A stretch of DNA of 64,000 nt from Mycobacterium sp. IDR2000157661 (GCF_022317005.1 NZ_CP081006.1:1364001-1428000); one strand, 5' to 3'. Shown: positions 51,725 to 61,553, counted from the stretch's first letter. Notes: generated by a model from the letters alone, not told the origin. Translations and numbers: made by a program.

Positions 51725-52426
51725 GTGAGCGCCACCCTGGAAAAGCAGCACCGCGGGTTCGCCACGACCGGATCGGCCTACTATCCGACCCTCGTCGCGG
51801 TGTTCACCGGCCTGGTGCTCATCTCCAACGTGGCTGCCACCAAGGGCATCGCGTTCGGGCCGATCGTCGGCGACTGGTCGCTGATCACCGACGGCGGCTT
51901 CTTGGTCTTCCCGCTGACCTACGTGATCGGCGACGTCCTGTCGGAGGTGTACGGGTTCCGGGCTACCAGGCGGGCCATCTTCATCGCCTTCGCGATGGAG
52001 GCGCTGGCTGCGTCCACGTTCTGGCTGACCGCCGTGCTGCCACCCGCCGACTTCTACACCAACCAGGCGGCATTCGAAGCGGTGGTCAAGCCGTTCACGC
52101 AGTTGGTCATCGCTGGCCTGGCCGGCTTCATCGTCGGCCAGACGCTCAACGCCTACGTGCTGGTGCGCATCAAGGCCCGCGTCGGGGAGAAGCAACTGTG
52201 GGCCCGGCTGATCGGCTCGACGGTGGTCGGCGAGTTCGCTGACACCCTCGTGTTCTGCAGCATCGCCGCCACTGCGATCGGCATCAGCACGTGGCGCGAC
52301 TTCGGTGTCTACGTGGCGTTGGGCTGGATGTACAAGACCGGCGTGGAGGTGGTCGTACTACCCGTGACGTACCGCGTGATCGCCTTCATCAAACAGCGCG
52401 AGCCGACGTACGAGCCCGCCGTTTGA
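51725..52426 (+). CDS. YhhQ/VUT family transporter (queuosine precursor type)
   Basis: 233 residues, GTG start 12 bases after the lipoprotein gene. About six membrane segments with the YhhQ signature LISNVAATKGIAF, GGFLVFPLTYVIGDVLSEVYGFRATRRAI, and GEFADTLVFCSIAATAIG. Family members import the queuosine precursors preQ0/preQ1. No queuosine synthesis gene is in the window. This gene is an insertion relative to the M. tuberculosis order between Rv0265c and Rv0264c. Confidence 0.87.
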   Translation: MSATLEKQHRGFATTGSAYYPTLVAVFTGLVLISNVAATKGIAFGPIVGDWSLITDGGFLVFPLTYVIGDVLSEVYGFRATRRAIFIAFAMEALAASTFWLTAVLPPADFYTNQAAFEAVVKPFTQLVIAGLAGFIVGQTLNAYVLVRIKARVGEKQLWARLIGSTVVGEFADTLVFCSIAATAIGISTWRDFGVYVALGWMYKTGVEVVVLPVTYRVIAFIKQREPTYEPAV

Positions 52427-52500
52427 GGCTTCGTTAAGGCTCCTCTGGCAAGGTTCACAGACCAGGACTATCGGTAGCTACTCGCGGGTAAGTTCAGGTC

Positions 52501-53178
52501 ATGAGCGTGACAGCGGACAGGATGGACGCGGAGGCCGGCAACGCCGGACCCGTCGCCGTCCTCGACTACGGTGACGCGGCGCTGCTGCTCGAGTTCGACG
52601 GCACCGCCGCAGTGTTGACGTTCGCCGAGGCGATTTGCCAGGCGGACCTGCCCGGCGTCCTTGACATTGTGCCTGCCGCGCGCACGGTGCTGCTCAAGCT
52701 GGCCGGACCGCGCTATCAGGCACCGACCCGTCAGCGGTTGGCCGCCCTGCGGATCGGAACGGACGCCGATGCGGTGCTGACTCCCGACGGCACCCCCGAC
52801 GTGACGATCGATGTGGTCTACGACGGTCCGGACCTCGACGACGTCGCGCAACTGACGGGACTGACGGCAGACGAAGTGGTCGCCGCGCACACCGGGCGGC
52901 CATGGCGGGTCGGCTTCGGCGGGTTCGCCCCGGGTTTCGCCTACCTCGTCGGCGGCGACCCTCGCCTCGAGGTGCCCCGCCGGGCCGAACCCAGAACCGC
53001 CGTGCCCGCAGGCAGCGTCGGCCTCGCGGGTGAGTTCAGCGGCGTCTACCCCCGCCGATCGCCGGGCGGATGGCAGCTCATCGGACACACGGACGCGGTG
53101 CTGTGGGACATCGAGCGGGCGAATCCGGCGCTGCTGACGTCGGGCATGTGGGTGCAGTTCCGGGAGGCCGGATCGTGA
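52501..53178 (+). CDS. pxpB: 5-oxoprolinase subunit PxpB (KipI-like)
   Basis: 225 residues. Carboxyltransferase domain subdomain [12 protein letters not shown] at the start, [16 protein letters not shown] in the middle, then the diagnostic [13 protein letters not shown] and [37 protein letters not shown]. With PxpC (and PxpA) it makes the ATP-dependent 5-oxoprolinase that opens pyroglutamate to glutamate. The end overlaps pxpC (GTGA). Corresponds to Rv0264c; no pxpA is seen in the window. Confidence 0.9.
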   Translation: MSVTADRMDAEAGNAGPVAVLDYGDAALLLEFDGTAAVLTFAEAICQADLPGVLDIVPAARTVLLKLAGPRYQAPTRQRLAALRIGTDADAVLTPDGTPDVTIDVVYDGPDLDDVAQLTGLTADEVVAAHTGRPWRVGFGGFAPGFAYLVGGDPRLEVPRRAEPRTAVPAGSVGLAGEFSGVYPRRSPGGWQLIGHTDAVLWDIERANPALLTSGMWVQFREAGS

Positions 53179-54068
53179 CGACACTGGAGATCCTGCAGTC
53201 CGGACCGCTGGCATTGATCGAGGACCTCGGTCGGCCGGGACTGGCACACATGGGCGTCGGACGCTCCGGTGCCGCCGACCGCCGGTCGCACACGCTGGCC
53301 AACCGGCTGGTCGCCAACCCGGGTGATCGCGCCACCGTCGAGGTGACGTTCGGCGGACTGACGGCAAGGGTTCGCGGAGCAGGCAAAGAAGGGGTCGCGA
53401 TCGCCGTCACGGGCGCGGACACCGACCCAGCGGTGAATGGAATCCCGTTCGGCACCAACAGCATTCACCACGCCCACGACGGCGAGGTGATCACGCTCGG
53501 CGCACCGCACGCCGGGCTGCGGACCTACCTGGCGGTGCGCGGCGGCATCGCCGTGGAGCCGGTGCTGGGCTCGCGCTCCTACGACGTGATGTCGGCGATC
53601 GGGCCGGAGCCGCTGCGGCCCGGCGACGTGCTGCCGATCGGCGAGCACACCGCCGACTTCCCCGAACTGGACCAGGCGCCGGTGGCCGCCATCTCCGACG
53701 AGGTGGTCGAGCTGATGGTGGTGCCCGGCCCGCGCGACGACTGGTTCGCCGACCCCGACATCCTGGTCCGCACCAACTGGCAGGCCACCAACAGGAGCGA
53801 CCGCGTCGGCATGCGCCTGGTCGGCATGCCGCTGGAGTACCGCAGGCCGGATCGTCAACTGCCGAGTGAGGGCGCCACCCGGGGAGCGATCCAGGTGCCG
53901 CCGAACGGTTTTCCGGTCATCCTCGGCCCCGACCACCCGCTGACCGGCGGCTACCCGGTGATCGGCGTCATCACCGACGACGACATCGACAAGATCGCCC
54001 AGGTCCGGCCGGGGCAGACGGTGCGGATGCACTGGTCGCACCCGCGACGGCCGGTCGGCCACGCCTGA
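53175..54068 (+). CDS. pxpC: 5-oxoprolinase subunit PxpC (KipA-like)
   Basis: 297 residues from a GTG overlapping the pxpB stop. Biotin-dependent carboxyltransferase-like domain: [66 protein letters not shown], and [12 protein letters not shown]. Works with PxpB in pyroglutamate cleavage. Corresponds to Rv0263c. Confidence 0.9.
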   Translation: MTTLEILQSGPLALIEDLGRPGLAHMGVGRSGAADRRSHTLANRLVANPGDRATVEVTFGGLTARVRGAGKEGVAIAVTGADTDPAVNGIPFGTNSIHHAHDGEVITLGAPHAGLRTYLAVRGGIAVEPVLGSRSYDVMSAIGPEPLRPGDVLPIGEHTADFPELDQAPVAAISDEVVELMVVPGPRDDWFADPDILVRTNWQATNRSDRVGMRLVGMPLEYRRPDRQLPSEGATRGAIQVPPNGFPVILGPDHPLTGGYPVIGVITDDDIDKIAQVRPGQTVRMHWSHPRRPVGHA

Positions 54069-54115
54069 CCGCCGCCGAGCGCGTCAGCACAGACAGCGGC
54101 GCGCCACGCTGGTAG

Positions 54116-54706
<591 letters not shown>

Positions 54707-54882
54707 CGCTCACACCCCCGCCGGATGCCGGGTGAGCGCAAGTTCACAGCCGGGTCACCACCGGGCACCGCGCGGCAATAAAGCCTGGCTAGCGTCGGTT
54801 TCATGGGTATTGGCGGGGCACGGACACGACCACGCAATGGCCAAGTAATCGCTGCGAAACATGAGCTGTCTACACAGATCAC

Positions 54883-56031
54883 ATGAGTGAGCCCGACTGG
54901 GCACCGCTCACCGGGTTCCGGGTGGCGGTGACCTCCGCCCGCCGAGCGGACGAACTGAGTGCGCTGCTGCAGCGCCGGGGCGCTACGGTGACGAGCGCGG
55001 CCGCGATCGCGATGGTGCCGTTGCCCGACGACGAGTCGTTGCGGGCGAACACCGAGGCGCTGATCGAGGCGCCTCCCGACATCGTGATCGCCACCACCGG
55101 CATCGGATTGCGCGGATGGATCGCCGCCGCCGACGGCTGGGGACTGGCCGCGGAGCTGATCACCGCGCTGGGCAAGGCGCGCGTCGTCTCGCGCGGCCCC
55201 AAGGCCACCGGCGCGCTGCGGGCGGCGGGTCTGCCCGAGGAGTGGTCACCGGAGTCGGAGTCGTCGCGCGAAGTGCTGCACTACCTCGTCGAAGGCGGTA
55301 TCGCCGGCCGGCGCATCGCCGTCCAGTTGCACGGTGCAACCGAGGACTGGGACCCGTTCCCGGAGTTCCTCGACGAGCTGCGCGCCGCAGGGGCCGAGGT
55401 CGTGCCGATCCGGGTGTACCGGTGGCATCCCGCGCCGCGCAACGGCGAGTTCGACCAGTTGGTGGCTGGCATCGCCGACGAGAAGTTCGACGCCGTCAGC
55501 TTCACCTCGGCACCCGCCGTCGCCTCGGTGTTGTTGCGCGCCGACGAGATGGGCCTGCAGTCCCGGGTGCTGGCTGCACTGCGCGGCGACGTGCACGCTA
55601 TGTGCGTCGGCCCGGTGACGGCCCGGCCGCTCGCGCGCCTCGGTGTTCCGACATCGGCGCCTGAGCGAATGAGGTTGGGCGCGTTGGCCCGTCATATCAC
55701 CGACGAGCTACCGATGTTGTGCTCACGCACGGTGCAGGTGGCCGGGCATCTGCTGGAGATCCGGGGCACCTGCGTGCTGGTCGATGGCGTGGTCAAGGCG
55801 GTCTCCCCGGCAGGGATGGCCACGATCCGGGCCCTGGCCCACCGCCCGGGCGCGGTGGTGTCGCGCGCCGACCTGCTCCGTGCGCTGCCGGGTAGCAGCA
55901 CCGACACCCATGCCGTGGAGACCGCGGTGCTGCGGCTGCGGACGGCGCTGGGCGACAAGAACATCGTGTCCACCGTCGTCAAACGCGGCTACCGCCTGGC
56001 CATCGATGACGATAAGGCGTTCGCGCAGTGA
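54883..56031 (+). CDS. nnaR: HemD-like transcriptional regulator NnaR of nitrate/nitrite assimilation
   Basis: 382 residues. N-terminal uroporphyrinogen-III-synthase domain (FRVAVTSARRADELSALLQRRGA; SFTSAPAVASVLLRADEMG) and a C-terminal winged helix of OmpR type (about 295-375: GMATIRALAHRPGAVVSRADLL, HAVETAVLRLRTALG, ISTVVKRGYRLA-like). The M. smegmatis homologue NnaR works with GlnR to activate nirBD and transporter genes. Convergent with nirBD through the next gene. M. tuberculosis has narK3 between aac and this gene (Rv0260c); it is missing here. The 176 bases in front hold no clear operator. Confidence 0.85.
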   Translation: MSEPDWAPLTGFRVAVTSARRADELSALLQRRGATVTSAAAIAMVPLPDDESLRANTEALIEAPPDIVIATTGIGLRGWIAAADGWGLAAELITALGKARVVSRGPKATGALRAAGLPEEWSPESESSREVLHYLVEGGIAGRRIAVQLHGATEDWDPFPEFLDELRAAGAEVVPIRVYRWHPAPRNGEFDQLVAGIADEKFDAVSFTSAPAVASVLLRADEMGLQSRVLAALRGDVHAMCVGPVTARPLARLGVPTSAPERMRLGALARHITDELPMLCSRTVQVAGHLLEIRGTCVLVDGVVKAVSPAGMATIRALAHRPGAVVSRADLLRALPGSSTDTHAVETAVLRLRTALGDKNIVSTVVKRGYRLAIDDDKAFAQ

Positions 56032-56708
56032 ACCGACTGCTGGTGGCGCACGGTACGCGCAAGCCGAGCGGCATCACACTGATCGGTGATCTCGCCGAAC
56101 GGGTTTCGCGCTTCCTGAACTCACAGATCCACGTGGCGTTCGTCGACGTGGTGGGCCCGACCCCCAGCGAGGTGCTCAACACCCTGTCCGGACCCGCCGT
56201 CGTGGTGCCGGCCTTCCTGTCTCGCGGTTATCACGTCAACACCGACATCGGCGAATACGTCGCGGTGAGCGGACATCCGAAGGTGACGATCACCGATGCG
56301 CTGGGACCCGGCACGCAGATGACGCGGGTGCTGCTGGACCGGCTGGCCGAATGCGGATGGCGACCGGGGGACTCGGTGGTGCTCTGCGCCGCTGGCACCT
56401 CGGATCGACAAGGGCAGTCCGATCTGCGCCGAGCCTGTGCACTGCTGTCGGCGGTGATCGGTGACCGGGTGGAGCTGGCGTTCGCCGCGACCGGCGAACC
56501 GTCGGTGGCCGATGCGGTGGACCGGCTCAGGCGCAACGGCGTGGGGCGTGTCGTGGTGGCGTCATACCTGTTGGCTGACGGGCTTTTTCAGGACCGGTTA
56601 CGCAACAGCGGGGCCGACGCGGTGGCCGATCCGCTGGGCACGCACCCGGCGATGGTCCGGTTGATCGCCAACCGGTTCCGCCGCGCGCAAATGCCGCTGG
56701 CCGCGTGA
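56028..56708 (+). CDS. Sirohydrochlorin chelatase-like protein (CbiX/SirB type, Rv0259c homologue)
   Basis: 226 residues; GTG overlaps the nnaR stop (GTGA). Two CbiX-like halves: LLVAHGTRKPSG with the metal-binding His, VVVPAFLSRGYHVNTDI, then LCAAGTSDRQG and VVASYLLADGLFQDRL. Would insert Fe2+ into sirohydrochlorin to finish siroheme, the cofactor of NirB encoded convergently next door. The stop is two bases from that of nirD. Confidence 0.87.
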   Translation: MNRLLVAHGTRKPSGITLIGDLAERVSRFLNSQIHVAFVDVVGPTPSEVLNTLSGPAVVVPAFLSRGYHVNTDIGEYVAVSGHPKVTITDALGPGTQMTRVLLDRLAECGWRPGDSVVLCAAGTSDRQGQSDLRRACALLSAVIGDRVELAFAATGEPSVADAVDRLRRNGVGRVVVASYLLADGLFQDRLRNSGADAVADPLGTHPAMVRLIANRFRRAQMPLAA

Positions 56709-56709
56709 G

Positions 56710-57057
56710 TCAGGCGCCGATCTCGACGCGGCCAGCGGCGGTGATCCGGGTCGCGAACACCGGCAGCGAGACGTCGGGGTCGTCCAGGCAGCGACCGTCG
56801 TCGAGGGCGAAGGCCTGCTTCTTGATCGGTGACTGCACTGTCGGGCGTCCTCCGCGGTCACCGACGATGCCGCGCGACATGACCGCAGCCCCCGAGAAGG
56901 GGTCGATGTTGCCGACCGCGTGCAGCGACCCGTCATCGAGTCGGAACAACGCCGCCTGGGCACCGTCGGCGAGCAGCACCCCCACGCCCCGGTTGGGCAG
57001 CAGGAAGTCGTAGCGGCAGGCGGTGGTCCACACCGCGGTCTCGTCGAGCACGGTCAT
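56710..57057 (-). CDS. nirD: Nitrite reductase small subunit NirD
   Basis: 115 residues from ATG 57057, overlapping the nirB stop (ATGA). Rieske-like fold of the NirD type: GVGVLLADGAQAALFRLDDGSLHAVGNIDPFSGAAVMSRGIVGDRGGRPTVQSPIKKQAFALDDGRCLDD, lacking the Cys-His pairs of true Rieske proteins, as usual for this family. Partner of NirB in NADH-dependent assimilatory nitrite reduction. Confidence 0.92.
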   Translation of the reverse strand: MTVLDETAVWTTACRYDFLLPNRGVGVLLADGAQAALFRLDDGSLHAVGNIDPFSGAAVMSRGIVGDRGGRPTVQSPIKKQAFALDDGRCLDDPDVSLPVFATRITAAGRVEIGA

Positions 57058-59642
57058 CGTTGCGGCACCTTCGGCATTCCCATATCTACTGCGAGCGGGA
57101 CCTTGCGTCCCGAGCTCTCGGTGAACTCGACCGTCGGATCGACGACGTCGGGCGCGTTGACGAACGACACGAATCGGGAAAGCTTCTCGGGATCCTCGAG
57201 CACACCCTTCCACTCGCACGCGTAGCCCGCGACGTGACGCTCGATGGCCGCCTCGAATTCCGACGCCAGACCCAGGGAGTCGTCGCACACCACCTCGCGC
57301 AGATAATCCAGGCCGGTCTTGTCCGGGAAGTCCATCGCCTCCAGCCACGGCGCCGTGCGCTGCAGCCGGTCGGCGGTGCGGATATAGAACATCAGGAACC
57401 GGTCGATGTAGCGGATCAGGGTCGCGTCGTCGAGGTCGCCCGCCAGCAGATGAGCGTGCCGCGGCGACATCCCGCCGTTGCCGCACACGTACAGGTTCCA
57501 GCCCTGCTCGGTGGCGATGACGCCGACGTCCTTGCTCTGCGCCTCGGCGCATTCGCGCGCGCACCCGGAGACCGCCATCTTGATCTTGTGCGGCGCGCGC
57601 AGGCCCCGGTAGCGCTTTTCGATGGTGACGGCCATGTCGACGGAGTCCTGTTGGCCGTAGCGGCACCAGGTGCTGCCGACGCAACTCTTAACGGTGCGCA
57701 GCGCCTTGCCGTAGGCGTGGCCGGACTCCATCCCACCGTCGACCAGCCGGCGCCAGATCTCCGGCAGCTGGTCGACCCGCGCGCCGAACATGTCGATGCG
57801 CTGGCCGCCGGTGATCTTGGTGTAGAGGTCGAAGTCCCTGGCGATCTCGCCGATCAGTATGAGCTGCTCAGGAGTGATCTCCCCACCGGGTGACCGCGGC
57901 ACCACCGAGTAGCTGCCGTTCTTCTGGATGTTGGCCAGGAAGTGATCGTTGGAATCCTGCAGCGAGGCCTGCTCGCCGTCGAGGATGTGCTCCGAACTGG
58001 TGGACGCGAGGATCGACGCGACCACGGGTTTGCAGATGTCGCAACCCTTTCCGGTGCCGAAGCGCTCGATCAAGGCGGAGAAGGTCCTGGTCGAGTCAGA
58101 AGGCCCAGCCGAGACGATCGAGAACAGTTCGGCGCGCGACTGGCTGAAATGCTCGCACAGCGCCTTGGACTGTTCGACGCCTTCGGCCTCGAGCAGTTGC
58201 TTGAGCAGCGGCACGCAGGAACCGCACGAGGTGCCCGCCAGCGTGCACTTCTTCAGGCTCGGCACGTCGGCGCACCCGCCCGCGATGGCCTCGGTGAGGT
58301 CGCCCTTGGCCACGTTGTTGCACGAGCAGATCTGCGCCGCGGCGGGCAGTGCCCCGACCCCGAGACCCGATGGCCCACCGTCTGATCCGGCCGGTGCGAT
58401 CAGCCCGAGCGGGTCGCCGGGCAACGCCTCGCCGACCATTGGCCGCAGGATGCCGTAGGCGGACGCGTCGCCGACCAGGATGCCGCCCAGCAGCGTCTTC
58501 GCGTCGTCGGAGAGCACCAGCTTGGCGTAGGTCTGCTTGACCGGATCGTTGACGACAACCGACAGGCAATCCGGCGTGCTGCCCATGGCGTCGCCGAAGC
58601 TGGCGACGTCCACCCCGAGCAGTTTGAGCTTGGTCGACATGTCGGCTTCGCCGAACTCGGCTGCGCCGCCCAGCAGCCGGTCGGCCACCACCTCGGCGCT
58701 GGTGTAGCCCGGGCCGACCAGGCCGTAGCAGCGACCTTCGATGGCGGCCACCTCGCCGACTGCGTAGATGGCGGGATCGGTTGTCACACAGGACCGGTCG
58801 GTGAGCACGCCGCCGCGCTCGGCGATACCGAGGTCGGCCCCGCGAGCCAGTTCGTCGCGCGGACGCACGCCCGCGGCGAAGATCACCAGCCCGGCGTCGA
58901 TGAAACTACCGTCGCTCAGGGTCACCCGCAGAAGGTCGTTGTCGGCGGAGCGCCGCACCGGGCGGTTGCGTTGTGCGGGCGCGATGCGCTGGGTGCCGAC
59001 TCCGGTGTGCACGGCGATGCCGAGGTCGCCGATCATCCGGCCGAGCAGCGCACCGCCGGCCTCGTCGAGCTGCTGGGCCATCAGCCGCGGCGCCATCTCG
59101 ACGACGTGAGCGGTCAATCCGAACGCGCGCAGCGCGTTGGCCGCCTCCAGCCCGAGCAGGCCGCCGCCGATGACCACCCCGACCGGGGCGTCGCCTGCCT
59201 CGCGCGCCCGCATCGCGTCGGCGCGGATCGCGTCGAGGTCGTCGAGCGTGCGATAGACGTGGCAACCCGGCAGGTCGTGGCCCGGCACGGGCGGGACGAA
59301 CGCGTACGAGCCGGTGGCGAACACCAGGGCGTCGTACTCAAGAGAGTTCCCGTCGGCGGTGTGCACCGACTTGGCGTCCCGATCGACGCCGGTGACCTTA
59401 CTGCCGAGACGCAGGTCGACGAGGTCGTCGCCGGCGTAGTCGTTGCCGGTCAGCGCGAGCAGGCTGCGGTCCCAATGGTCGGTGTAGCCCGTGAGCCCGA
59501 CCCGGTCGTAGGCGGCGTCGGACTCCTCGGCGAGCACGGTGACCTTCCAGACACCGTTGACGTCGCGCGAGCGCAGCGCCTCGACGAACCGGTGACCGAC
59601 CATGCCGTGGCCGACGACCACGACGTTCTTCGTTGACCGCAT
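57054..59642 (-). CDS. nirB: Nitrite reductase large subunit NirB
   Basis: 862 residues. N-terminal FAD/NAD(P) domains (VVVVGHGMVGHRF; ATGSYAFVPPVPG; VVIGGGLLGLEAANAL), a Bfd-like [2Fe-2S] region (QICSCNNVAKGDL, CGSCVPLL), then the siroheme/[4Fe-4S] part with Cys654-x5-Cys660 and Cys694-x3-Cys698. It reduces nitrite to ammonia with NADH in the cytosol. A near-perfect palindrome lies 18-38 bases upstream of the ATG. No good ribosome site precedes the ATG, so the message may be nearly leaderless. Confidence 0.95.
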   Translation of the reverse strand: MRSTKNVVVVGHGMVGHRFVEALRSRDVNGVWKVTVLAEESDAAYDRVGLTGYTDHWDRSLLALTGNDYAGDDLVDLRLGSKVTGVDRDAKSVHTADGNSLEYDALVFATGSYAFVPPVPGHDLPGCHVYRTLDDLDAIRADAMRAREAGDAPVGVVIGGGLLGLEAANALRAFGLTAHVVEMAPRLMAQQLDEAGGALLGRMIGDLGIAVHTGVGTQRIAPAQRNRPVRRSADNDLLRVTLSDGSFIDAGLVIFAAGVRPRDELARGADLGIAERGGVLTDRSCVTTDPAIYAVGEVAAIEGRCYGLVGPGYTSAEVVADRLLGGAAEFGEADMSTKLKLLGVDVASFGDAMGSTPDCLSVVVNDPVKQTYAKLVLSDDAKTLLGGILVGDASAYGILRPMVGEALPGDPLGLIAPAGSDGGPSGLGVGALPAAAQICSCNNVAKGDLTEAIAGGCADVPSLKKCTLAGTSCGSCVPLLKQLLEAEGVEQSKALCEHFSQSRAELFSIVSAGPSDSTRTFSALIERFGTGKGCDICKPVVASILASTSSEHILDGEQASLQDSNDHFLANIQKNGSYSVVPRSPGGEITPEQLILIGEIARDFDLYTKITGGQRIDMFGARVDQLPEIWRRLVDGGMESGHAYGKALRTVKSCVGSTWCRYGQQDSVDMAVTIEKRYRGLRAPHKIKMAVSGCARECAEAQSKDVGVIATEQGWNLYVCGNGGMSPRHAHLLAGDLDDATLIRYIDRFLMFYIRTADRLQRTAPWLEAMDFPDKTGLDYLREVVCDDSLGLASEFEAAIERHVAGYACEWKGVLEDPEKLSRFVSFVNAPDVVDPTVEFTESSGRKVPLAVDMGMPKVPQR

Positions 59643-59659
59643 GCCGCGAGGTTAAGCAG

Positions 59660-59680
59660 GCGATATTGCCGCAATGTCGC
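59660..59680. promoter_or_regulatory. 21-bp palindrome in front of nirB, candidate NnaR or GlnR-associated operator
   Basis: Left arm GCGATATTGC and right arm GCAATGTCGC around a central base; nine of ten pairs are symmetric. The core is ATTGC-N-GCAAT. It is just upstream of the nirB start, where a nitrite-assimilation regulator would act, and the NnaR gene is part of the same locus. Confidence 0.55.
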
Positions 59681-59778
59681 CTCGTGTGAAGCGCCGATCA
59701 CGGTGTGCTCACCGGCGCGGACGGCCGGTTGTGAGAGTGCGGGACGACCCTTCGCCGACAGCGAACACCGGTCCGGAA

Positions 59779-59799
59779 CATGAGCGTCATCGACTCAAG
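59779..59799. promoter_or_regulatory. HAIR-like HspR site and possible SigE/SigH promoter before hsp20
   Basis: CATGAGC-N7-ACTCAAG matches the HspR inverted repeat CTTGAGT-N7-ACTCAAG with a perfect right arm, 5 of 7 in the left arm and the correct spacer. A GGAAC at 59775-59779 and GTT at 59799-59801 (19 bases between) resemble a SigE/SigH promoter overlapping it. M. tuberculosis acr2 (Rv0251c) is known to be controlled by HspR and by SigE/SigH. Confidence 0.55.
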
Positions 59800-59856
59800 T
59801 TCAAGTAAGTAGCCGACCGGCGCGGTGCCGGTCCCAGCACATCAGGAGGCAGGAAC

Positions 59857-60291
59857 ATGAGCACTCTGGCATTGCGCACGCGCCCGGCGTGGGACATCGA
59901 CCGGTGGGTCCGCGACTTCTTCGGGCCCGCGACGGCCGACGACTGGTTCGCCGGCGGGTTCTCCCCCGCATCCGAGATCGTCAAGGACGGTGACGACGCA
60001 CTGGTCCGCGTCGAGTTGCCCGGCGTCGATGTCGACAAGGACGTCCACGTCGAGGTCGAGCGCGGTCATCTGGTGATCCATGGGGAGCGCCGCGACGAGC
60101 GGGCCGAGCAGCAGGACGGTCGCACCCTGCGCGAGGTGCGTTACGGATCGTTCCGGCGTTCGTTCCGACTGCCCGACCACGTCACCGGCGAGGCGATCTC
60201 GGCCTCGTATGACGCCGGCGTGCTGACGGTCCGCGTGACCGGCGCCCACAAGGGTGCCGAGGCGCAGCGCATCGCGATCGAGAGCAAGTAA
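59857..60291 (+). CDS. hsp20: Small heat-shock protein Hsp20 (Acr2/HrpA type)
   Basis: 144 residues. Alpha-crystallin domain from about 40 to 135: ALVRVELPGVDVDKDVHVEVERGHLVIHGERR, REVRYGSFRRSFRLPDHV, ISASYDAGVLTVRV. N-terminal TRPAWDIDRWVRDFFG. ATP-independent holdase chaperone in the cytosol. ATG with a strong AGGAGG ribosome site 10-15 bases upstream. Same position as Rv0251c between nirB and the Rv0250c/Sdh1 genes; a HAIR-like site lies upstream. Confidence 0.93.
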   Translation: MSTLALRTRPAWDIDRWVRDFFGPATADDWFAGGFSPASEIVKDGDDALVRVELPGVDVDKDVHVEVERGHLVIHGERRDERAEQQDGRTLREVRYGSFRRSFRLPDHVTGEAISASYDAGVLTVRVTGAHKGAEAQRIAIESK

Positions 60292-60297
60292 CCGCAC

Positions 60298-60332
60298 GAA
60301 GCCGGTGGAGCCCAGCGGGTTCCACCGGCTTC
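60298..60332. terminator. Bidirectional hairpin terminator
   Basis: GAAGCCGGTGGA pairs perfectly with TCCACCGGCTTC around an 11-base segment that itself pairs further (CCC/GGG), giving a stem of about 16 bp with a tiny loop. It fills the gap between convergent hsp20 and the PEP-mutase-family gene. No T-tract, as usual in mycobacteria. Confidence 0.75.
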
Positions 60333-60337
60333 GCCGT

Positions 60338-61096
60338 TCACACCCAGCGCGCCAACAACTCCTTGGCCCTAGTGGCCAGGGCGCCCTGGAGGAACGGCCC
60401 GAAGCTGACCCGCGCGACACCCAGCGGGCCGAACGACGCCGGGTCGTCCTGGTCCGGCAGCGCGATCGCGTTCACCGGAAGGGGTAGCTCAGACGTCAAG
60501 CGCCGCATCGTGTCCGGGTCATGGCGGCCGACCGGGTAGAGCACATCGGCCCCCGCGTCGGCGGCCTTGGTCAGCCTGGCGATCGCCCGGTCCAAGCGAT
60601 CGGTTTCCGGACCGTCCTTGCGCAGGAACAGATCCGTGCGGGCGTTGACGACGACGTGCACACCGGCGGAATCGGCAGCCTCCCGAAGCGCCCCGACCAG
60701 TTCGGCGTGCTCGACCTCCGAACGCAGCCTGCCGCCTTCGCTGTGCACGGTGTCCTCGATGTTGAGCCCGACCGCGCCTGCCTCGAGGAGGCCCTCGACG
60801 AGGCGCGCCGCGGGCTCGCCGTACCCCGATTCGATGTCGACCGACACCGGCACGTCCACTGCGGCGGTGATCTGCTCCACCCGCGTCACGACGTCGCCGA
60901 AAGTCATCCCCTCGTTGTCGGGCTTGCCGATCGAGTCGGCGAGCGGATGGCTGCCCACGGTCAGAGCAGCAAACCCCGCACCGGCCGCAACGGTCGCCGA
61001 CCACGCGTCCCAGACGGTCGGCAGGATCACCGGGTCACCCGGCCGGTGCAGCGAAAGCAGGGCCTCGGCTCGTCGCTTGAGAACTTCGTCTGGCAT
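60338..61096 (-). CDS. Isocitrate lyase/PEP mutase superfamily protein
   Basis: 252 residues from ATG 61096 (AGAGGA ribosome site; the frame extends to 61141 without need). Barrel motifs: VWDAWSATVAAGAGFAALTVGSHPLADSIG, VDIESGYGEP (metal-binding), LNIEDTVHSEGG and VNARTDLFL. The superfamily cleaves or forms C-C and C-P bonds next to a carboxylate (2-methylisocitrate lyase, oxaloacetate hydrolase). The KKCGH active-loop motif of isocitrate lyase is absent. It is an insertion relative to the M. tuberculosis gene order. Substrate unknown. Confidence 0.83.
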   Translation of the reverse strand: MPDEVLKRRAEALLSLHRPGDPVILPTVWDAWSATVAAGAGFAALTVGSHPLADSIGKPDNEGMTFGDVVTRVEQITAAVDVPVSVDIESGYGEPAARLVEGLLEAGAVGLNIEDTVHSEGGRLRSEVEHAELVGALREAADSAGVHVVVNARTDLFLRKDGPETDRLDRAIARLTKAADAGADVLYPVGRHDPDTMRRLTSELPLPVNAIALPDQDDPASFGPLGVARVSFGPFLQGALATRAKELLARWV

Positions 61097-61208
61097 CGTG
61101 CCTGGTCCTCTCCGTTTGACGTGATCTGTCTCACGCGGCACCGCATGATGTAGGCAGCATCCGGTGTCGTACTGTGATCAGTGACACCCTTCAGCCCAAG
61201 GAGGTCAA

Positions 61209-61502
61209 ATGTCCAGCACTGCCGAACTTGCCGAGCTTCACGAGCTAATCGGAAGCTTGCGCCGGTGCGTGACTTCGTTGGCGTCCAGGTATGGCGACAC
61301 CCCCGCCACGCGTCGCATCGTCAACGATGCCGAACGCATACTCAACGACATCGACCGCCTGGACATCGACGCCGAGGAGCTGGAGCTGACCCGTGGCGTG
61401 GCGCACCACCACGCCGGCGAGCGAATCCCGATTCCGGATACTCAGTACGACACCGACTTCTGGCGCGGTGTCGACGACGAGGGGCTCGGCGGCGTCCGCT
61501 GA
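61209..61502 (+). CDS. Conserved small protein upstream of Sdh1 genes (Rv0250c homologue)
   Basis: 97 residues with an AAGGAGG ribosome site. N-terminal two helices (ELHELIGSLRRCVTSLASRYGDTPATRRIVNDAERILNDIDRLDID) followed by an acidic tail with the DFWRGVDDEGLGG motif. Always placed ahead of the Sdh1 genes in mycobacteria; function not known, and a small accessory or assembly role for this succinate dehydrogenase is only an inference. Confidence 0.8.
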   Translation: MSSTAELAELHELIGSLRRCVTSLASRYGDTPATRRIVNDAERILNDIDRLDIDAEELELTRGVAHHHAGERIPIPDTQYDTDFWRGVDDEGLGGVR

Positions 61503-61553
61503 TAGCGGCGGACTACCGTCTGCACCTGGTTACACCGACACCGAAAGGCAACA

